Below are positions 21,914-34,500 of a DNA stretch of 64,000 nt, in pieces; the first letter of the stretch is position 1; each line of letters begins with the position of its first letter. The stretch comes from Amoebophrya sp. A120. Lineage: Eukaryota; Sar; Dinophyceae; Syndiniales; Amoebophryaceae. A program made the translations under genes and the position numbers. The notes under the pieces were generated by a model, which did not search any database, was not told the origin of the DNA, and worked only from the letters and a program-made list of their open reading frames with translations. Where the stretch lies: assembly GCA_905178155.1 (NCBI GenBank), contig CAJINV010000012.1:1182492-1246491 (forward strand), read 5' to 3'.

Positions 21914-24900
21914 CTACTGGATGGAGCAGGGACTGGGCGATCGCCTCCTGCGATACACGGGGCTCGGCGTTCGCAATCTTCTCCGCTGGGCCGCAATTTG
22001 CCGCTCCGACTCTTCTTGTTCGCGCTGCTGCTGCCTTCGCATGCATTCCTCCGCTTCCCTCTGTCGGCGCCGTTGCTCTTCCCACTCACGCTCGCGCCGG
22101 CGCTGCTCTGCCCGCCGCTCCAGGTCCGCAAGCGCTATCGCCTCCCGCCGCTCCCGCTCCTGCCGCTCCCGCTCCTCGCGCTTCAGCGCTTGGACCTTAC
22201 TCTCGTATTCTGTCCGTAGTTCAGCGTTCAGCGACCGCGCCAGCTCGTCTTCCTTCTTTTTGAATTCCTGAAACGCGAGATTTTTGTTGCGGTTGTTTTC
22301 AACCACCTCTTCCACACCGCTGCTTCTCGATCTCTATCAAGAGGAAAAATCCCCCCTCCCCATATCGAAAAGGTCTGTTTCCGAAAATTTGTGTTGCTGA
22401 TTTGAGGTCACAAATCGCATTTGTCTTGCAAGAAGACAAGGGCAGAAGCTTCCGCCCCATTATGGAAGCGATTTGTCATGCTGTTGTGCCTAAAGGGGAG
22501 CCGTTTGCCATGCTGAACAACTAGACCCATGCGCCCCTACCTAGCCTGGGGATCTGGCCGCAATGCCTCTCTGCAATACAAACCTGATTTGTGTACACAA
22601 ATCCAGCATCAGAAATTCCGTTTTGATATGGGGAGGGGGGATTTTTCCCTTCGATAATCTCGCCGCGGTGTTCTCATCTACTTGGAAGTTTTCCAACCAA
22701 GTGCGCAATTGCGGTCCGCCTACCATTATGGATTGCAAAAAGGTCTGGGTCTGGAAGATTCTGAGACTTGTCATGCATATTTTGTATGATCCATGACGCC
22801 TCTAATGCATGATCTAGCATCACAGATCTTTAGAGGGCTTCCTAATGCCTATTCCGCATGACAAATGCCCTCTCCGCGTAGCAAAAATTATGATTCCTTT
22901 TGCTGCTCATGCAACACAAATTTTTTAGACATCCAAATGCAGCATCACAAGTTGCATTCTTCCAGACCCAGACACTTTTGCATTTGATAACCATTTGATG
23001 GCTCCGTTGGAAAATAAGACCACGGCGGCTGTCCGCGGGTTGAAACCGGGCAAGCTGGCCCAAAAGGTCGTACTTTTGCCGCAGCCGCCGGAGGGTACCG
23101 ATGTCCTCGCCAGGGATCGTGTCGTACCAAAAGGGTTTCTCCGGTTTTTCGCCCTGAACCCACACGCGCAAGAGGATGTCCCGCATTGCCGCTTGGACCC
23201 AGTGGGCAGACCACAGGTGGTCTACTTGGTAAAGCTGCGCCTTATCCTGAGTAAAAACGTACCCACACCAGGGTCAGGATGGGGATTTTGCAACACAAAC
23301 CTAAGAGTTTTGTGAGTCACGCATGACAAGTTGCACTCTGCAGCGTAGTGCGGGTTAGCAAGTGCAGCCGCATCACAGATTCATCTGCTCATCCTGTTCA
23401 CAGCATCACAAATTCCAAAACACGACTGGAAATGGCTCTCATGGGGATGCGCATTACAAGTCTTCCTGTCTTTGCAAATCTGCATTTACAACTCTGGTGT
23501 GGGGACGTTTTTACTCAGGATACGCCTCACCGTTTCGATACTGGTCCGCCTTGTATGGATTGCAAAAATGTCTGGGTCTGGAAGAATGCAACTTGTGATG
23601 CTATTTTTGGAATCTAAGAAAACCTGTATTGCATGAGCAGCAAGAGGCGTCCAGTTTTTGCTCCGCGGAGAGAGCATTTGTCATGCGGGATAGGCATCAA
23701 GATACCCGCAGAAAATCTGTCATGCTAGGTCATGCATTACAGGCATCATAGCCCATGCGAAATATGCGTGACAAACCTGGAAATCTTCCAGACCCAGACA
23801 TTTTTACAGTTGATACCTTGCGCGCCACAGCAATAGAGCGTAGGTCCTCGTCAGACGAAGACGCGAACTCGGTATAGATGCTTCCAAACCGCCAAGCCGC
23901 ATAAAAATTGCCTGCCGCGGCAAAGTTGAGAAATTTCCGTCGGCCGACCTTTTCCACGGAGAAAACCTTCTCCAAGCTTGTGAGAATTTGGTCCGCGGCC
24001 TTGCTAAACTCGGTCTCGAAAAAGTCCGTCACCTTTTTTTCTGCCGCCGTCGCTTGCGCTACCAAGTTCGCAAACACACTGCTCCTCGCCTTCAGCTGCT
24101 GAATCGATCCGTGGGCCTTGACCTCCCGGTTCACAATATCAAAGTGAAAAATCCCCCCACCCCATACTCAAACTAGAAATTTGTGATGCAGATTTGTGGC
24201 CACATCTTTGTCATGCTAGAAGGGAAAAGATGCGGACTTTAGTGCTGGTTGGCGTGGGAAAGCCTTGCATCTTCAGCATGACAGGGGGCAGCTGGAAGTG
24301 GGAAACAGCATGACAAATTGCCTGCAAACGAGGCCACAGCTGCGTCTCTTGGCCTTCTAGCATTACAAGTCGATTTGTGTACTCAAATCCAGCATCACAA
24401 ATTTCGTTTTCGATATGGGGAGGGGGGATTTTTCCTTTTGATACACAAACGCAACCGCCTCCTGTGCCCACAGTGCTTCGTTCACCAGAAACAGATTCGC
24501 GGAAGATGAATCTGGTTCTCTCAGTTTTCCCGTGGTACTGTCGATAAAGTATCGCAAGAAAAAAGTGTTACAGTCACACATTGTGTTGCAAGACCGGTAA
24601 CACGGACAACCATTCTCATGCAGGAAATGCTTGGGCGCCTCGTTTCCTTCCTGTTTTCCCTTATGATCTTCGCATTACAAGTTTTCTGTGCCGCACAGAG
24701 AAAATTTGTGATGCGGAAACTCCAACAAATGTGTAGCTGTAACACTTTTTTCTGGTGATATAAAGAGCGCGCTCTCCACTGCCGGCACGACCACGCGGCT
24801 CCACCAAGCAAACACTTCTATCAACTGCAAAAATGTCTGGGTCTGGAAACTTGTAATGCTGCTTTGGGAATAGTGAATGCTCTGTAATGCACAGGCAAGC

Positions 24901-27900
24901 ATGAGAAACATCTGCGCTTCTTTGTATTGGGTTTTTCGCGTGCCAAACTGCGTTTTTGGATGACAGGCAAAAGGGTCTCTTCTTGGACACGCATCACAAA
25001 CTTTTTGGTCAGGCCAGACAAGCATGACAAATCTCAAAATCTTCCTGAACCAGACATTTTTGCATTTGATAACTTCCTCTATCAAACGAAAAAAGTTCGC
25101 CACGATAACTCACGCGCTTTTTTGCGAATGCAAAACGTTCGGGGGCCATGCGCAAAAATTATGCATCTTCACAGCCAAACTTCATAAGGGATTTCCCTAG
25201 AAGTGTTTGTTTCTGCAATTATACAAGGACGAAAAGCTGCGACGCCAAAAAAAATTGTAAAAATGCAAAGCCTGCAACTTAGTGACGGTGACAAACAACT
25301 TTTTTCCATATCCTCGTCCGGTGTTGCACTACCAATTCGCGAGGAAACGAAGGCCGAGAGTGGGAGCTGAATGAGCTTGGACGTCGTCGCAGTCGCTTGT
25401 CCCTGGTGGACTACAGTCCGGTATGCATTGCAAATATGTCTGGATGTCTGGAAACTTGTAATGCTAGAAGTGAATGATAGACGCACTGCAATACGCAGCT
25501 ACTCATGACAAATTTTTTGGCTGCCATGTCTTACGTATTCCGCATGGCAAACTGCGTTTTTGCGTGACAGGTAAGAGGGCTTTCTCCTGCCTATGCAACA
25601 CAGATTCTCGAGTCATGCCAGACAAGCATGACAAACTTGCCTTCTTCCAGACCCAGACACTTTTCCATTTGATATCCGGAGGCTGGCTACGCTTTCATCA
25701 TCATCTGTGGAACGAAGAACTTCCGGCGTCCGGTCCTGCACGTGAGAGGTGACCAACGCTGGCAGAAGCTTCGCCTGGATATGAATTGCAAAAGTATCGT
25801 ACTCGTAGAAATGCATCACAAATTTCCTCAGCATGAGAAAGAAAATTTGTAATGCGGATTTACCTTAACAATGCATGATTGCAATACGAGTACGATACTT
25901 TTGCACAGGATACTGGATATTGGCGACCAAATCCGCGAACTGCTTCTTCTGGATTATCGTAAGGAAAAATCCCTTCTCACCATATTGAACACGCATGCGC
26001 CTGAAATAAATTTGTGATGTAGATTTGTGACCACAAATAATCCTGTTTGTCTTGCAAGAAGGCAAATCTAGTAGAGAGTCCGCCGCACTATGTAGGCGGC
26101 TTTTGAAGATGCTGCTGGGCCTACAGCATAGACGTTTGTCATGCTAGGCACCTACGTAAAAACCTCTCGTCTCAGGCTTGGCATCTGCCTGCAGTCCTCT
26201 GCTGCAAGACAAACGCGATTTGTGTATCCACATCCAGCATCAGAAGTTTCGTTTTCGATATGGGGAGGGGGGATTTTTCCTTTTGATATGGATCCCGAGC
26301 GCATCGCTGCTCACGTCCGGATAAATGTCCTTGGCGTCGCTGTTCACGTTTTTTACCAAGCCCTGCAGGATGGTGACCAGCTGCGCCCCCGTGTGCACCG
26401 TGGCATCGCCCACCTGCAGCGCCCGCAGCGACTGCTCCATATCAAATGCAAAAATGTCTGGGTCTGGAAACTTGTGATGCTAAGTGGCGTAGCATGAGGA
26501 GGCCACAAGTGCTGGCTCAGCATGACAAATTTCTGAGCTTGTAGGTGTTGCCTATTCTGCATGACAAATTGCGTCTCCGCAGGACAGAAAAATGCGGCTC
26601 TTGGGCAACGTGCATGACAGATTTAAGCTTCATGCCAGACAAGCATGACAAACATGCATTCTTTTTCTTCCAGACCCAGACATTTTTACATTTGATACTC
26701 CACTTTCCGGAGCAGGCGGTCGAACGTCCGGCGGAAGGGGTCGCTCCTCTCGATGCTGTCCGGCTGACTATGACAGTGCACAACTCCCCCTCGGCCTCAT
26801 TTCTCATGCAAAAGCCCAAATCCAGTTGCAGCTTCCCTGCGTCAGTATTATGCACGGCAAATTCCGGACGCCCAAACAGTACTACATCAGGTACAGAAAT
26901 TTGTCATGCATAGGCTCCACGTGTGCCGGTGTTTGTATTGCTGTTCACGCCACACAAATGAGGAGAGGGGGAGTTGTTGTGCACTCTCATATTGACCCTC
27001 CAGCGCTTTGATCACGTTGTTGTCAAACTTCTGGCGCTTGCCGCCCTTACCCCGCATCAGGTGCTCCTCCGGGTTTTCGAACAAAAATATCGGGCTCTCC
27101 TCGGTGTCCGCTTCCCGAATGTCCGTCGGCGAGCTGGTGGGCAGAATGAACTGGTACTCGTTCGACTGGAACATGTTCTTCCGTTCCGGATTGTTCAGCA
27201 GTGCGTTTTGCAAAATTTCCCGCCGCCCGGCCACGTCATCGTCCTCCGTCTCGCTGTCGCGGATCAAAACGAATACGGATTTATTTTTGTGGTCCTTTTC
27301 GCCAGCAACATCCCGCGATTTTTGGTTCAGCAACGTCCCCTTGGCACCAGCTGCTGCTGCCCCGACTTCCGCGGTTTTCCGCAGCGCGTTCCGTACGACA
27401 GTATCAAAAGGAAAATAAATCCCCCCTCCCCATATCGAAAACGAAATTTGTGCTGCTGTATTTTAGTACACAAGTCGACTCGTATTGCTAGAAGGCCAAG
27501 AGACGCAGTTGCTCCCTCCTTTGCAGGCATATATTGTCATGCTGTTTTCCATTTCCACCATTGGCCTCCTGTCATGCTGAAGACGCATCAGGGCTCTCCT
27601 ACGCCACCCAGCACTTCTAGAGTCCGGTTCTTTTGCCTTCTGGCATGACAACAGGATTCGTGGTCTCAAATCATGCTACACAAATCTCCGCTGCAGTGTG
27701 GGGAGGGGGGATTTATTTTCATTTTGATACACAGTCAAGCTCGTTTCCAGCATGTTCAGGCATATCCTGAGTAAAAACGTACCCACACCAGAGTCAAGAT
27801 GGAAAATCTGCTAGACAAATCGGCCAACTTTGCTTGTTTCGCATGACAAATTTGGACGCGTAGTGTAGTGCTGTTTGTGCTAGTTCAGCAGCATTACAGA

Positions 27901-30630
27901 TCTAGTCTCTCATGCTGATTGGAGCATGACAAATTTCAAAACACCCTTAGAAAATGCTTCTCATGGGGCTCCGCATGACAAACATTTTAAGCATGCAGAT
28001 TTGCATGACAACTATGGTGTGGGTACGTTTTTACTCAGGATAAGGCACGCTTCGTCGTTGACACGGACCGCGTTGGGGCGGAACATCACCACCGAAGAAA
28101 GCCCGTACGCGATGGTAAAGAGCTGCTGGTCGAACTTTTCGCTCAACCCGCCCCGCTTCGGATTGTTGCTGCCTTCGGAGTCGATGAGTATCACCGTCCC
28201 CCGGCCGGACTTGTGGGGAAACACGACAAAGTTTTGGCCGAGCGTGTGTGTGTCGATGCCCGATTTGGACGAAAATTCCTCGAACGGGGCCTCCAGGGCG
28301 GGGTAGCTCTCGGGCGGGGAGATCACCTGTGCGGTATAAAAAAACGTAGAATGAAGATTTAGATTTAGTTAAGTCCTAAAACAATGCAAAGCCTAGCTCC
28401 ACCTGTAGTCGACAGTTGATGTCGACATATTGCGGCGGCCTGCCTGTTCTTTGTTGAAGCACGCCGAGGAGCGAAGTAGAAGAAGAAGTACTACTACTCG
28501 TACTAGCAGACCCTCGTGTGCTGGTCACATAACTAATAGTAGCATCCACTTCACTTTGATGGCGCGGCCCGTTTCATCAGCTACGCGGAGGAGAGAGCTT
28601 GCGTCGCAGCTCGGTCAACATCACGGGTAGATGTACTCATACTAATACTTTTATTTACGCAGCAAAACTCCTGCATGATCATGCCACGATCCGGCGGTTT
28701 CATCTTTTATCATGATTTCTACGTAAATTATAATTTCTGCTCCATGATGAACAATACAGTAGATCTTGTCGAGGACATCGCGTGCTGGGCGGGCTGGGAT
28801 TGGCTTTGGCAAGGTGGTCGTGTCTTACTATCTGCAGGCGAGAGCTTCTCAACGCCACTGTTTGTCGACGATGGTGCACTGGCTCTTGTATTAAAAGCAG
28901 GTCTACTTCCACCTCGTCTTTGTCTTTCATCTTCATCTTGCCTCCCACTATCAATTCCGGGCACGACCACTGCAGCTGGCGCTGCGACAGGAGATGGGGA
29001 AGTTGTACCGGATAAACCGGCCAGACAAAGAGCCGCCCCCGCGCCGCAGACACACCCAGCGACTTCGCACGCGGTGCCGGCTGCCGCGCAAACCCCGGCT
29101 GCAGCTGCGGAAAGACAGGCGCCAGCGCCTGTGCGATAGAAGTATGACGGGGGCTGACGTTGCGGGGGCTGCTGCTGCTGTTCTTTTACTTCGTCCTCGA
29201 AAGAAATTGTGCCTTTCTTTGTCGTTGTCCCAGACGAGCAGGAGCCGGTTTTATTTCGGAGTAGACATGTTGAAAGCATCCTACCGCAGCTCTGCGCGCT
29301 CTCCTTCCCCATTCTCCACGCGGCGGGAAACGCGTAAGTCCTGGACGCGTGTGTCAATCCTGAGGCGGTTGCTTGACACACTTTCGCTGCGATTTTCTTT
29401 GCGGCAAATAATCGCGGTGGGGCGGGGTCGTGCCGAGATGAAGATTCTACCACTGTTGCTCGCGCCGTGGGGGTTGAAGTTGTCCTGACGCCCGTGGCTC
29501 CTAGTACTGGAGCGACCTTTTTCGGTTTTGGTTTTGCCACGTCCTCTCAGCAGCTGCTGTATTTATCCACCCAGAAGGAGGCAAACAGCACTCTTTTTGC
29601 ATGAGTTTCGATATTGCTCTCGTCGCGGCGACTTTCCCATTTCAAGATCGACATGTTCATGCGATAGAACCTCGCATGATAATGTTGACCATTTCCCCGG
29701 CGGAGCGGCCCGGAGCCGGAGCCAGCAGCACGCGATGTTGCAATTATGTTGAGAGCAGTAGTTTATTTTTCTCTAGTAGTTGCGGTATTATTCTAGAACG
29801 TGAACAATCTCGTGGTCACGACGGCGGTGGTCTACCACACCTTATGTTCTTTCAACATCTTTGTCTAGCCAACATGATCTGTGCTCTACCCTGAGATTAG
29901 CATTATGGACGAGAAGAAAATGTTTATTCATCAATTCCGTGGTACGCCAGCAGTATTCTCAACCTGTTACCTGTCCAGCCGTCCTCGGCCTAAAAGGTGT
30001 TGCCGTACCACTTCCCCCGCCACTGCCCGCCCGCGGACTGCCCCTGCCCGACTGGTAGTAGTGCGCCCCGGCCATTTCCCGCGCCAACAGTGTCAGCAGC
30101 GTGCTCTTCCCGCTGCGAAAGGTCCCGTGCACGGCGGCCACGTAAAAGGGTCCCGGCCACTTTTGCAACATAGAGATAGCTTCTGAAGAGAGCGAGAATT
30201 CGTACTCGCCTGGAGCACCTCCAGATGCGTTTGGTGTCGTGGACGACGTAGTAGTTCCTGAGGAAGTTGTGTTCTTTCTCTTTAATTTGTGCGTGACCAA
30301 CGGAAAGGGCCCGTCCATGTGAAAGTGGTTCCCGGCGCCACGGTAACTCCACAACATCTCATGCGAAGAGGACTGGTCCTGATAGTGTTCCTGAGACTTC
30401 TCCGAAGTCGCTGGTGTTTTTACCGCCTTCACTTGCAAACCAAAAACGACGATGGTGGAGGCCGGATGGTGGAGCCCGAAAAAAAATTCACAAGCCAAGA
30501 CACCGGACAGGACCGTAGAAGCCAGCTTGACACGTGAACTCGCAGCACGACCAGCCACAGTGCGACGCGCAGCCCCCAGGGACGAGGTGCGCTCGTGCAA
30601 AAGAAGACTCGAAGGTGCTGGAGCTGCCAT
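21914..30630 (-). CDS. Guanylate-binding-protein/atlastin-like large GTPase
   Basis: Seventeen exons, best chain 3042 nt, 1013 aa. Exon 1 (30630-29971) has a hydrophobic stretch at ~36-66 and the P-loop GTFRSGKST at 169-177. Exon 2 carries the switch region GIDTHTLGQNFVVF and the G3 motif in VILIDSEG. Exon 4 carries the GBP-type G4 motif FVLIRDSETED. Then follow a helical part (TGAQLVTILQGLVKNVNSDA), coiled-coil exons, and an Arg/Glu-rich tail ending PSPVYRRRRSPSPCSIQ. These are the hallmarks of the GBP branch of dynamin-like GTPases, which self-assemble on membranes; the N-terminal hydrophobic stretch suggests membrane targeting. Exon 1 to 2 is a 1.64-kb GT-AG intron, and one further GT-AG intron and 14 introners (families A, B, C, D, E and G) divide the rest. 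Exon 14 is 26 nt and exon 10 perhaps 7 nt. Confidence 0.85.
22335..22656. mobile_element. Introner family B in the GBP-like gene
   Basis: 322 bp, TSD ATCTC. Ends carry CCCCTCCCCATATCG. Junction NTAARSRSSGVEE. Confidence 0.92.
22727..22989. mobile_element. Introner family A in the GBP-like gene
   Basis: 263 bp, TSD ACCAT. Junction SHQMVGGPQLRTW. Confidence 0.92.
23243..23522. mobile_element. Introner family C in the GBP-like gene
   Basis: 280 bp, TSD CGCCT; ends TATCCTGAGTAAAAACG and complement. It lies beside a 26-nt exon. Confidence 0.93.
23554..23815. mobile_element. Introner family A in the GBP-like gene
   Basis: 262 bp, TSD CCTTG. With the neighbouring C element removed the junction reads VARKADQYRNGEAQLYQ. 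Confidence 0.92.
24137..24443. mobile_element. Introner family B in the GBP-like gene
   Basis: 307 bp, TSD CACAA. Junction EAVAFVNREVKAHG. Confidence 0.92.
24550..24759. mobile_element. Introner family E in the GBP-like gene
   Basis: 210 bp, TSD ATAAAG. Ends carry AAAAAAGTGTTACAG. Junction ESALFIDSTTGKL. Confidence 0.9.
24819..25071. mobile_element. Introner family A in the GBP-like gene
   Basis: 253 bp, TSD ACTTC. Upstream (right) of it only about 7 nt appear exonic before a GT-AG intron; the predicted junction is EEVFAWWSRV. Confidence 0.85.
25422..25674. mobile_element. Introner family A in the GBP-like gene
   Basis: 253 bp, TSD TCCGG. Junction VASLRTVVHQGQ. Confidence 0.92.
25781..25912. 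mobile_element. Introner family D in the GBP-like gene
   Basis: 132 bp, TSD CTGGAT. Junction VANIQAKLLPAL. Confidence 0.92.
25955..26288. mobile_element. Introner family B in the GBP-like gene
   Basis: 334 bp, TSD TGGAT. Junction DALGIQKKQFADL. Confidence 0.92.
26440..26697. mobile_element. Introner family A in the GBP-like gene
   Basis: 258 bp, TSD CTCCA. Junction LLRKVEQSLRALQ. Confidence 0.92.
26769..26991. mobile_element. Introner family G in the GBP-like gene
   Basis: 223 bp, flanks CTGAC and TTGAC (one mismatch). Junction KALEGQPDSIERS. Confidence 0.88.
27402..27729. mobile_element. Introner family B in the GBP-like gene
   Basis: 328 bp, flanks GACAG and CACAG. Junction TSLTVVRNALRKT. 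Confidence 0.88.
27763..28042. mobile_element. Introner family C in the GBP-like gene
   Basis: 280 bp, TSD AGGCA. Junction NDEACLNMLETSL. The exon between this and the next B element is only 28 nt. Confidence 0.92.
28728..29540 (-). other. Long open frame inside GTPase intron 1
   Basis: About 270 codons stay open on the gene strand within the 1.64-kb GT-AG intron between the P-loop exon and the G3 exon. It has no ATG at its 5' end (GTG). It is Lys/Arg-rich at first, then has a Gly/Ala/Cys-rich hydrophobic stretch, then a Pro/Ser tail. It could be an alternative exon, a nested gene or chance. Including it would separate the G1 and G3 motifs by far more than in any GBP, so I treat it as outside the normal mRNA. 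Confidence 0.25.
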
Positions 30631-31599
30631 CTTGTTTGGTGCCTGTGATTAGCGACTGATCTTCAGCGACTGATGTTCACCTCGATCAGAGGATCTGTTT
30701 TCGAGGTAAGTAGCTGTAAAACGAATGTTGAAAAGAAGTACCAGAACTACAAGACCTGGTGCAGTATTCCAAGCGTCGGACAGAGGCAAACGTAATTATG
30801 AACCGCCTAGCAAGCACGTGTAAGTAAGTAGTTGTCAAGAGTAGAAGCAGCACAAGCAAAGGGCTTGCTGTGCGAAAAGTGGAGAAAACTCCACCTCCTT
30901 CTGGACGACTTGCAAAATTGATCTGATATGAAGCGCCAGTCTTAAGTATTTTTTTCCAGGGCGGCAGTTGAGCTAGCTACCTCCTTAATACGATGGCACG
31001 ACTGCATTTGGCATAATAATTACGTTGGAACTGCAGCCCTTGAATCTTGCGTCTTCTTCACAGATCTTGCAGTATACTTCGAAAGCATGTCTTCACAGAT
31101 CTTGCACGGTCGGTGGATAAGGATATGTCTTTGTCTTCACAGATCTTGGATAGTGGATAAAAATATTGCCGCGATTCACAACTCGTGGCTCCGATCAATG
31201 CGACCAACGGTCGATATGCGTGCGCCGATCCTGCTCGTGCTTAGAATCTAAACGATGCTGGTGGAATAAATCCCGCTGCACTAGATCGTCCCAATCTGAT
31301 CTTTTTCATCTTTTTCATATCTGCGTATCTACATCTAGAAGCTTTTAGGTCCTCCTTGTAGTTGTGCTATCTAGCAGCGGACGAGATCTGCTTCGAACAC
31401 AGCTTGCGATTATTTTCGCGGTAAAATAAAGGTTTTAGACCTACGTGCAGCAGAAAAGATTCGCACGGCTTTCCTCACTCGAATCTTCGTTGATTACTAC
31501 TGATCGCACAAAGAAGAACTTATACTTTTTCGCTGCAAATCAGGTAGTTACTAAACAACATGGGGCGCTAGTTTGATGTGATCTTTGCGTGGTTTTATA
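30631..31599. other. Intergenic, with a short repeat trio
   Basis: TCTTCACAGATCTTG occurs three times at about 31058-31150, with a TGGATAA(G/A) echo. No gene was recognised. The GTPase promoter should lie at its left side. Confidence 0.5.
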
Positions 31600-34500
31600 T
31601 CAGTCGTATCTGTGTCCTATCGTTGCGTTCGGAGGTTGATACGAACCCCACCTTCTGTATCAAATGTAAAAATGTCTGGGTCTGGAAGAGTGCGCGATTT
31701 GTCATGCAGCTTTTCCATGACCCATGAGGTCTGAAATGCAGGACCTAGCATGACAGAGTCTGTGCGATCTCTCTCATGCCTATCCTGCATGAGAAACTCC
31801 CTCCCGACTTGGTCAAAACTGGGCGACTTTTGGTAATCATGCAACACAGATTTTTCGCATGCTTCAGATTTAGCATGACAAGTTGCATTCTTCCAGACCC
31901 AGACATTTTTACATTTGATATTCTGCTGTCGTACCTGTTTTTGCTTTCCGAACGCCGACTACTCGTTGCGGAAAAATTGGTCATTTCGATCTCGTCATCA
32001 GAGTCGGCCTATCCAGTGCAAATATGTCTGGGTCTGGAAACTTGTGATGCTACGTGGCGATGATTGAGCATACTCCTGAGAGCAGCCAAGCATGACAGAT
32101 TTTCGGGACGCTTCCTCATGCGTGATGCGCATGAGAAACTGCGCCATGACAAAGAATTCGGGCTTTTGTCGGTCACGCAAGACAGATTTTACAGGAGTGC
32201 AAGACAAGCAATACAGATTCCAATTTTACCAGACCCAGACATATTTGCATTTGATACGGCCAGACCGAGCTTCACAAAAAGCATCTTTGCGACGTTGCCC
32301 TTGTAGCACACGAGGTAGGCAAACACGCCCAGGAAAAGCCAGGGGAGGTACTGCGTGAAGAAAACGGAGGCGGGTATGGAAGAGTGACACAGTGCTTTGT
32401 CTTTACTCGAGCTCCACGCACGGTCTCAATTTGAATTTCATGCATCTTCATCAAAGTACAATAGTTACAGGTTGCCGGTGCCACCTCGCGCTGAGTAAAA
32501 GCACGACGCTGCGCATGGCAAGAGGCGACACAGTTCTACTGCTCCATCCGCGGCCACTTAAACTTAGTTGCACGTAGATCAAGAACATGAAAACCCCTGT
32601 AAAACTTTGCGTCAACGCGACACGTTCACGTAGAACGAACTCTACAAGAGTGCAAGTTGTTCTAAAAAGTTGTGCCAAATGGATACAGGTTGTCGACGCG
32701 GTTACCGTCCCGTCGGTGTGCTCATGCTCCTCCGGCGCGTGCAAGGGAGCTCCTGCTGCTGTTTCCCCATGTGCTTCGCCGTCCTGACTCGTCCTGGCAG
32801 CATCCTTTTCGACTGGATGCTTTATTTTGTTTTTCCGTTCTCGGCGAGACCGGGCGGAGGCTGAGGAGCTCCCTGATTCTTGGCGCGACGTAGTAGATTC
32901 GTCGACGTTCATCTTCATATCAGACGAGGCGCCATGAGAGGTCTTTTTCATTGCGTCAGTATTTTTGCTTCCACCAGTGCTGTCAGGAAGATTACTAGTA
33001 CTGTCGACCGCACTATTCATCTCGCCTCGCCCTCTCCCGCTACTTGTTTCGACTTCTTTGGGCAATTCATAGATCACCACGTCGCTCACACTGGCGCCGT
33101 GCGTCTTGCGCTGCTTTAAGTGCAAGCAGGTAACAGTGTAGGAAGTATCTGTGATGTTGATGAAAGTGCATTATTTCATACGACCACCGATATTGAAAGC
33201 TACTACTTACAACTTCTAGATCTAGGTACAAGGTTATCAGAACACCATACCATGGGTATTCTAGTCCGAGAATATATGAAACCACGCATGAGAACTATAA
33301 TTTTTTCGTCTAGAATATTAGTAAAATTTACCTTTCACGAGCGGCGTTTGCCGATAGGTGGTGCGAAACTGCAGATTGGTAAACTCCATGCCGGCTTCTG
33401 ACTCTTCGCACCCGGGGTTCTCTTCACTGCCGACGAACGACTATCGCAAGGAAAAATCCCCATTCCCCATATCGAAAACGAAACTCGTCATGCTGCATTT
33501 GAGTACACCGATCAGACTTGTCTTGCTGGAGAGGACTGCAGGCCTATAATGAGACTGAGTAGAGAAGTCTTGCGCTAGGCTCTGAGCATGGCACGCGTCT
33601 AGTCTGTAGGGCCAACAGCATCAGAAAACGCCTGCCGAATGCGGCGGAGCCTGTGGAGTTGCGTTCTTGCAAGACAGAGACGATTTGTGGTCACAAATCA
33701 GCATTGCAACTTTTCTGAGACACACCTTTTCGATATGGGGAGGGTTAATTTTTCCTCGCAATAAGGACGTTCTCAACCTTCGGCGCGAAAGACAACATCG
33801 GACTTTGTTATTTCTTGTTGTGTATGGATTGCAGATGTGTCTGGGTCTGGAAAGAATGGGATTTGTCATGCTAACTTGCGAGCAGAGAAAAATCTGTATT
33901 GCATTGAGCAGCAAAAGGTGCTCAGATTTTTGCTTCCCGGAGACCCATTTCTCATGCAGAATACGCATGAGAAACCCTTGGCGGAACCTGTAATGCTAGA
34001 GTATGCATCACCGACATCGCGTTCCTTCGCGGGTCATGTAAAATTTGCATGACAAACGCCCTCGATCTTCCAGACCCAGACGCAGACATGTTTGCAATGC
34101 ATATTATGGAAGTAGATGATGACGACCTGGTAGTTGCGGCGCTGGTGTTTGCTTGTAGATTACGAACTCGCGCAATAACCACACCCGTGTTGCTGGCAAC
34201 TCTTAGGGAAACTGTTTTTATGGAAAAAAGCAACTTTCAAATGGATCCATATCAGTCTTAACGAGGGAAGTAGATGAAGAAAACGAGGGTATAACTTCGC
34301 CGCGTTCAAACCATAAAGGACAAGAAAGATCTTGCTTATGATTTTGATTTTATCGCTCAAAGCATTACTTAAATACGAATTTTTGCCTGCGGGGTCGTGA
34401 CGGCGCCGGCACTATCCGTGTCCGCGGCTGATGGCGTGCCTTGGGAGGACGAGGTGTGCGACGAAACAGATTCCGATCCAGTACCCAGCGAGGTGGAGAC

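Noticed and set aside
31160-31350. Possible tRNA or small RNA gene between the GTPase and the next gene
   Set aside because: No cloverleaf with matching A and B boxes could be drawn.
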